In this document: positions 59,631 through 64,000 of the stretch, in pieces
Layout: each line of letters opens with the position of its first letter
Position numbering within the stretch: position 1 is the first letter of the stretch
Source of the DNA: Aliiruegeria haliotis
GTDB lineage: Bacteria; Pseudomonadota; Alphaproteobacteria; Rhodobacterales; Rhodobacteraceae
Length of the DNA stretch: 64,000 bases
Reading direction: 5' to 3'
Assembly (NCBI RefSeq): GCF_003003255.1
Contig: NZ_PVTD01000001.1
Coordinates: 310,001 to 374,000, forward strand
Notes under the pieces: generated by a model
The model's database searches: none
What the model saw: only the letters and a program-made list of their open reading frames with translations
What the model was told of the DNA's origin: nothing
Position numbers and translations under genes: made by a program

Positions 59631-60143
59631 TCATGTCTTGTCCGGGGAATCTGCGGAAGGGGCCGGGGCCGACGGTGCCTCTGCCGCGGCCTTGGCGGCC
59701 GCCTCGGCCTCCAAACGCGCGGTGGCCTTGGCGGCGGAGCTTTCACGGATCTTGCGGGCAGCCTCGGCACGTTCTTCGCTGAGGGCGTCGGTCTCGGGGC
59801 CGCCGCCGGTCCGCGTGCCCTTGGCGGGGCGGGCGGAGTCCTCGTCCGCGACTTCGTCATCCTCGCCGAACGGGTCGAAGGAATCGAACCCGGCGGCATC
59901 CTTCAGCGCGTCCATCCCCATGGCCTTGGGGTTGGTCATCTTGCGCATGTCCTTGGCGACATCCTTGACCCCGGCCTCGTCGGCGGCTTCCTCCATCGCG
60001 CGTGTGAAGTCCCGTGCCATGCCGCGCAGCCGGGCGGTGAACTTGCCCAATGTACGGAACATGACAGGCAGGTCCTTGGGGCCGACCACGATCAGCGCAA
60101 CGATGCCGATCATCATCAGCTCGGTCCAGCCAATATCGAACAT
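59631..60143 (-). CDS. tatB: Sec-independent protein translocase TatB
   Basis: A 170-residue TatB: MFDIGWTELMMIGIVALIVVG is the membrane anchor with the conserved Glu, followed by the amphipathic helix and a long Ala/Glu-rich tail. Ten bases separate it from tatC. The length and the early Glu distinguish it from TatA. Confidence 0.94.
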   Translation of the reverse strand: MFDIGWTELMMIGIVALIVVGPKDLPVMFRTLGKFTARLRGMARDFTRAMEEAADEAGVKDVAKDMRKMTNPKAMGMDALKDAAGFDSFDPFGEDDEVADEDSARPAKGTRTGGGPETDALSEERAEAARKIRESSAAKATARLEAEAAAKAAAEAPSAPAPSADSPDKT

Positions 60144-60183
60144 GCGGCAGCCTCGGTTCGGTTCAGGGAAAGGGATCGGGCGT

Positions 60184-60205
60184 GGCCCGGATCAGGCCCG
60201 GATCA
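60184..60205. repeat. perfect 11-bp tandem duplication between tatA and tatB
   Basis: GGCCCGGATCA occurs twice in direct tandem (60184-60194, 60195-60205) and is followed by partly inverted GGCCGGGATC. It lies in the 102-bp gap between the tat genes. Confidence 0.7.
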
Positions 60206-60245
60206 GGCCTTCGCCAGGCCGGGATCGGACCCGGCCGGGCGAGGG

Positions 60246-60470
60246 TCAGACCTTGTCCTTCTCGGCGGTCTCGTCTTCCGGGGTCACGTCGCGGGCGACG
60301 TCGGCCGACTGGTCTTCCAGCTCCTGCTTGCCCTCGTTTACGCCCTTCTTGAAGGCAGTGATGCCCTTGCCCACTTCGCCCATGAGCGAGGAGACCTTGC
60401 CGCGCCCGAAGAGCACGATGACGACGACTGCGATGAGCAGCAGGCCCATGGGGCCGATGTTGTTCAGCAT
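60246..60470 (-). CDS. tatA: Sec-independent protein translocase TatA
   Basis: A 74-residue TatA pore-forming subunit: one membrane segment (GPMGLLLIAVVVIVLFGRG) with the FGRGK hinge, the amphipathic helix VSSLMGEVGKGITAFKKG and an acidic tail. First gene of the tat operon, transcribed leftwards. Confidence 0.95.
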   Translation of the reverse strand: MLNNIGPMGLLLIAVVVIVLFGRGKVSSLMGEVGKGITAFKKGVNEGKQELEDQSADVARDVTPEDETAEKDKV

Positions 60471-61084
60471 ATTCCTACTCCCTTTGGCGGGGTCTGTCGG
60501 TGGCGTGACGCCCGCCCATAGTGACGGCTTCGGAGATTACTTATGAGTTTCGCGCGGGAGATCAAACCCCCAAAGAGCGCCGAGGGGCGAATTTTTCTTG
60601 CGGGCAACGGTGCGGATCCGCAATGGAATTGCGTGAATTTGGGCATCTCCTGCGGGTGGGGGCGAACCCACGGCCAACGGCGCGGAGCCGGACGGGGGTG
60701 TTGCCGCCGAGCGGAGCTCGAACGGCGGTGGCGCCGCTGCGCGGCGTGGGCGTGCCGCGGGCGGGGTGGCAGGCCGGGCGGCCGGCACAGGGAGGAAGCC
60801 GGGATGCCGGGGGAGATTGGCCGGTATCCTGGCCGGCTGTGGCGGCGGGCAAGGGCATCCGCCGGGAGGGCGTGCGCTTCGGCGCGGCTGGAGGAAGCGC
60901 GGAAGCCCGGGCGCCGGTTCGCTGGTGCGGGAAAGGGGCCGCGACCGAACCCTGGTTGTCCCGGTTTGGCCAGACGGCGTCGGAGAGGCGCGCGCACCGC
61001 GCGTCAGCGCGGCCCTGCCAAACGGGAGGCGGTGCATCTTCGATGCATCGACGACGGGCGGGAGCGCCCCGGTTCTTTGGCGAC
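60471..61084. other. 614-bp GC-rich region between tatA and the ABC ATPase gene
   Basis: It must hold the tatA promoter. The rest (about 60640-61070) is extremely GC-rich, with many open frames but no recognisable protein, no tRNA and no riboswitch. Confidence 0.4.
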
Positions 61085-62161
61085 TCAGGCCGGGAAGACG
61101 AAACAGCGGTCGCGCCGCAGTGTCAGCCAAAGCGGCGTGCCGGGCTTCGGCAGGAACACCGCCGGCACCGTTGCCTTCAGGCTGGAGCCGTCGTGGTCCA
61201 TGCGGAATTCCACAAGGCTTTCACGGCCCATGAAACGCGCCCGTTGCACCACGCCCCGGGCTGCGACGCCATCGCTGGCGGTCGGGTTGGGGCCGCGTCC
61301 CTGGCGATCGAAATCGATGCGCAGGTGTTGGGGGCGGATCACGATTTCCACCGGGGCACCGTCCGACAGGCCGGGGGTCAGGAACTGGCCGAAGGGCGTG
61401 TCGGTCAGCGCGCCCCGGGAGGTCCCCCGGAGCACGTTGATGTCAGAGAAGAACCCGGCCGCCGCCCGGTCTACCGGCGTGTTGTAGACATGGTAGGGCG
61501 CACCCTGCTGGACGATCCGGCCTGCGCGCATGAGCGCAATCTCGTCGGCCATGCGCATCGCCTCGTCCGGCTCGTGGGTGACGAGCAGGACGGCGGTGTT
61601 CTCTTCCTTCAGCAACGCCAAGGTGCGGTCCCGGATCTCGTCGCGCAGGCGGTTGTCGAGGCCGGAGAACGGCTCGTCCATCAGCATGATCGCCGGGCGC
61701 GGTGCCAGCGCGCGGACCAGTGCCACCCTCTGCTGCTCGCCCCCGGAGAGCTGGTGCGGGAACGCGTCGAAAAACCCGCCGAGGTCCACCCGCTCCAAGA
61801 GCTCACGGACCCGCGCCTCGTGACGGCGCAGCCCCCCGTCGAGCCCGAAGGCCACGTTGTGGGCAACGCTCAGGTGAGGGAAAAGGGCAAAGTCCTGAAA
61901 CATGAGCCCGATGCCACGGTGTTCGGGCGGCGCGTGGCGGCCGTCATCGGAGACAACCACGCCGTCCACGAGAATGCGGCCGGTGGTTTGACGGTCGACC
62001 CCGGCGACAATGCGCAGCGTGGTAGACTTCCCGCAGCCGGAGGGGCCCAGAAGGCAGGTAACCTGCCCCGGCGTGACCGAGAGCGACACGCCGGCCACGA
62101 CATCGCGCCCGTCGAAATGGCGGGTGATCTGGTCGATCTCCAGGCGGGGTGCGGCGGTCAC
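61085..62161 (-). CDS. ABC transporter ATP-binding protein, iron(III)/FbpC type
   Basis: A 358-residue ATPase. Walker A is LLGPSGCGKSTTLR, the signature is LSGGEQQRVALVRAL, Walker B is IMLMDEPFSGLD and the H-loop is LLVTHEPDEAMR. A C-terminal TOBE-like regulatory domain follows (from about 250). The sequence is closest in style to FbpC/AfuC ferric-iron importers. It starts with GTG at 62161. No permease or binding-protein gene lies next to it, so the substrate is a guess. Divergent from the Atm1-type gene with 192 bp between. Confidence 0.85.
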   Translation of the reverse strand: MTAAPRLEIDQITRHFDGRDVVAGVSLSVTPGQVTCLLGPSGCGKSTTLRIVAGVDRQTTGRILVDGVVVSDDGRHAPPEHRGIGLMFQDFALFPHLSVAHNVAFGLDGGLRRHEARVRELLERVDLGGFFDAFPHQLSGGEQQRVALVRALAPRPAIMLMDEPFSGLDNRLRDEIRDRTLALLKEENTAVLLVTHEPDEAMRMADEIALMRAGRIVQQGAPYHVYNTPVDRAAAGFFSDINVLRGTSRGALTDTPFGQFLTPGLSDGAPVEIVIRPQHLRIDFDRQGRGPNPTASDGVAARGVVQRARFMGRESLVEFRMDHDGSSLKATVPAVFLPKPGTPLWLTLRRDRCFVFPA

Positions 62162-62353
62162 GGCAGTTTGTCGATTGTTTCTCTCGGGTTCCGGCAGCCC
62201 TAGCAGCGGGGCGGGTGCGGGGCAAGGGGGCGACAGGGGGGGCAGGCTGGGATCCGGGGCCCGCCTGCACGGCAGCGCACGACAGCGGCTGCCATGCGCT
62301 GGTCAATGGCACCGGCGCGGCATAGGCTGCGCGCCAGCGAGCAGGGGCGAGCC

Positions 62354-64000
62354 ATGGCAGACGAGATCCAGACCGAAGAGCGGCAGCGCGGTGCGAAGGT
62401 GTTGCGGAACGTCGTTCCCTACCTTTGGCCACACGGCGAGGCCGGGGTGAAGCTGCGCGTGGTCTCGGCTCTGGCCGTCCTGGTTCTGGCAAAGCTGGTG
62501 GCAGTGGCGACACCCCTTTTTTACAAGCAGGCGGTTGATGCGCTGGCCGGCGACGCGCCGGACGCGGCGACGATCCTGGGGCTCGGGGCGATCGGGTTGA
62601 CGGTGGCCTACGGGGGCGCCCGGCTGCTCAATATCCTGTTCCAGCAATTGCGGGACGTGATCTTCGCGCGGGTCAGCCAGGGTGCGCTGCGCAAGCTTGC
62701 ATTGCGAACCTTCCGCCATATCCACGCGCTGAGCCTGCGCTACCACCTCACGCGCAAGACCGGCGCTTTGAGCCGGATCATGGAACGCGGGGTCAAGGGC
62801 GTCTCCTTCCTGCTGCGCTTTCTTCTGTTCTCCATCGGGCCGCTGCTGCTGGAGCTGATCATGGTGTGCGGTGTGTTGGTGGTGCTGTTCGACTGGCGGT
62901 TCCTCGCGGTGCTGGTGGTGACCATCGCACTCTATGTTTGGTTCACCTTCGCGATCACCGAGTGGCGCGTGCGCATTCGGCGCGAGATGAACGAACAGGA
63001 CAACGAGGCCAACCAGCGGGCCGTCGATTCGCTGTTGAACTTCGAGACTGTGAAGTACTTCGGCGCCGACCGGCGGGAGGCCGACCGTTACGATTCCGCG
63101 ATGGCGGGATACGAGGTCGCCGCGCTGAAGACCGCCTATTCGCTGGCGCTGATCAACCTCGGGCAGGGGGTGATCATCAACGCGGGTCTGGTCGCGGTCA
63201 TGGTGATGGCGGCAATGGGGGTGGCGTCGGGCGATTTCACGGTCGGGGATTTCGTCATGGTCAACGCCTACATGATCCAGATCATCATGCCGCTCAACTT
63301 CCTCGGCACGGTCTACCGCGAGATCCGGCAGAGCCTTGTCGACATGGGAGAAATGTTCGACTTGCTGGAGCAGCCCGCGGAGGTCGTGGACAAGCCCGGC
63401 GCGCCGAACCTGAACTGCGTCCGGGGCGAGGTCGTCCTGGACGATATCCACTTCGGCTATGAGCCGGAGCGGCCAATCCTGAAAGGTGTCTCCATCACCG
63501 TGCCGGCGGGCCGGAGCCTTGCTATCGTCGGGCCGACCGGCTCGGGAAAGTCGACCATCGGCCGGCTGCTGTTTCGGTTCTATGACGTGGATGCCGGGGC
63601 GCTGCGGATTGACGGGCAGGATGTTCGCGACGTCACCCAGCATTCGCTGCATTGCGCGATCGGAGTGGTGCCGCAAGACACCGTGCTCTTCAACGACTCG
63701 ATCTACTACAACATCGCCTATGGCGATCCGCAGGCGACACGCGAACAGGTCGAGGCGGCCGCGCGGGCGGCGGAGATCCACGACTTCGTGCTGGGTCTGC
63801 CGAAAGGATACGAGACACAGGTCGGCGAGCGCGGGCTGAAGCTCTCGGGCGGGGAAAAACAGCGTGTGGGTATCGCCCGGACAATCCTGAAGAACCCGCG
63901 GATCCTGCTGTTGGACGAGGCGACCTCTGCGCTCGATACCCGGACCGAACAGGACATCCAGGCATCTCTGGCGGCCATGGGGCGGGGGCGCACGGTCCTG
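62354..64000 (+). CDS. Atm1-type ABC exporter, 3' end outside the window
   Basis: 549 codons without a stop; the gene runs off the window end. The N-terminal half is an ABC transmembrane domain with six segments (LLRFLLFSIGPLLLELIMV, then LLNFETVKYFGADRREADRY, the latter diagnostic of Atm1/HMT-type exporters). The nucleotide-binding half has Walker A GPTGSGKST (about 393-401), LSGGEKQRVGIARTIL (about 497) and ILLLDEATSALD. Mitochondrial Atm1 and bacterial homologues export glutathione-linked compounds important for Fe-S and metal balance. The ATG at 62354 opens MADEIQTEERQRG. Only about the last 50 codons should be missing. Confidence 0.9.
   Translation, partial: MADEIQTEERQRGAKVLRNVVPYLWPHGEAGVKLRVVSALAVLVLAKLVAVATPLFYKQAVDALAGDAPDAATILGLGAIGLTVAYGGARLLNILFQQLRDVIFARVSQGALRKLALRTFRHIHALSLRYHLTRKTGALSRIMERGVKGVSFLLRFLLFSIGPLLLELIMVCGVLVVLFDWRFLAVLVVTIALYVWFTFAITEWRVRIRREMNEQDNEANQRAVDSLLNFETVKYFGADRREADRYDSAMAGYEVAALKTAYSLALINLGQGVIINAGLVAVMVMAAMGVASGDFTVGDFVMVNAYMIQIIMPLNFLGTVYREIRQSLVDMGEMFDLLEQPAEVVDKPGAPNLNCVRGEVVLDDIHFGYEPERPILKGVSITVPAGRSLAIVGPTGSGKSTIGRLLFRFYDVDAGALRIDGQDVRDVTQHSLHCAIGVVPQDTVLFNDSIYYNIAYGDPQATREQVEAAARAAEIHDFVLGLPKGYETQVGERGLKLSGGEKQRVGIARTILKNPRILLLDEATSALDTRTEQDIQASLAAMGRGRTVL

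Noticed and set aside
60640-61070. GC-rich stretch checked for a tRNA or small structured RNA
   Set aside because: No acceptor/anticodon/T-loop pattern or known RNA motif could be assembled.

Overview
The window is about 64 kb of high-GC DNA (roughly two thirds G+C by eye) from an alphaproteobacterium, most likely a marine member of the Rhodobacterales (Roseobacter/Paracoccaceae type). The main evidence is a complete Rhodobacter-type gene transfer agent (GTA) cluster lying directly after fabG-acpP-fabF-mltG. A large cobalamin locus, a TRAP transporter and the tatABC-DUF815 and surE-pcm-nlpD neighbourhoods fit the same group. No tRNA, rRNA, CRISPR array, integrase or intact transposase was seen.

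Layout. 1-1.0 kb: two small envelope genes (DUF805 membrane protein, lipoprotein). 1.4-7.7 kb: a tightly overlapping corrin-ring operon, cbiX-cobH-cobL-cobI-cbiG/cobJ-cobM. 7.7-10.1 kb: an interruption holding an RTX calcium-binding-repeat protein and a decayed IS5-family element with recognisable ends. 10.2-12.3 kb: cobA-cobB on the minus strand. 12.4-14.3 kb: cbiD-cobK. 14.26-14.44 kb: a cobalamin riboswitch leading a second long operon, cobW-GNAT-cobN-nucleotidyltransferase-like gene-GNAT/GFA fusion-cobO-cobQ (to 23.5 kb), followed by a convergent DUF1636 gene. 24.3-27.1 kb: acnB. 27.4-28.1 kb: a VIT1/CCC1-type transporter. 28.7-33.0 kb: fabG, acpP, fabF, mltG. 33.0-47.9 kb: the GTA structural cluster (g1-g15 equivalents plus a DUF2793 gene), closed by an intrinsic terminator. 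48.2-52.7 kb: a three-gene TRAP transporter with unusually large membrane subunits. 53.1-54.7 kb: an LpxQ-like outer-membrane barrel and a dihaem cytochrome c lipoprotein. 54.9-57.6 kb: surE, pcm and an nlpD-like gene. 57.9-60.5 kb (minus strand): tatA, tatB, tatC and a DUF815 ATPase. 61.1-64.0 kb: an iron-type ABC ATPase and, divergent from it, an Atm1-type ABC exporter cut by the window end.

How it fits together. The cobalamin genes cover uroporphyrinogen methylation (CobA), all visible ring methylations, ring contraction, lactone opening (CbiG), C1 methylation (CbiD), reduction (CobK), rearrangement (CobH), decarboxylation (CobL), amidations (CobB, CobQ) and adenosylation (CobO). The set is a hybrid: cobalt-early markers (CbiX, CbiD, full-length CbiG) sit beside the late cobaltochelatase subunit CobN and CobW, while CobG/CobZ, CobF, CobS and CobT are not in the window. 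The GTA cluster looks intact in every gene.

Points most worth a second look: a three-hairpin palindromic element carried in frame inside cobN; an 11-nt repeat of the riboswitch P1 strand beside the cobW ribosome binding site; a consensus-like promoter followed by a terminator-like hairpin before the first GTA gene, with a CtrA-type half-site upstream; and the unexplained enzymes inside the riboswitch-led operon.
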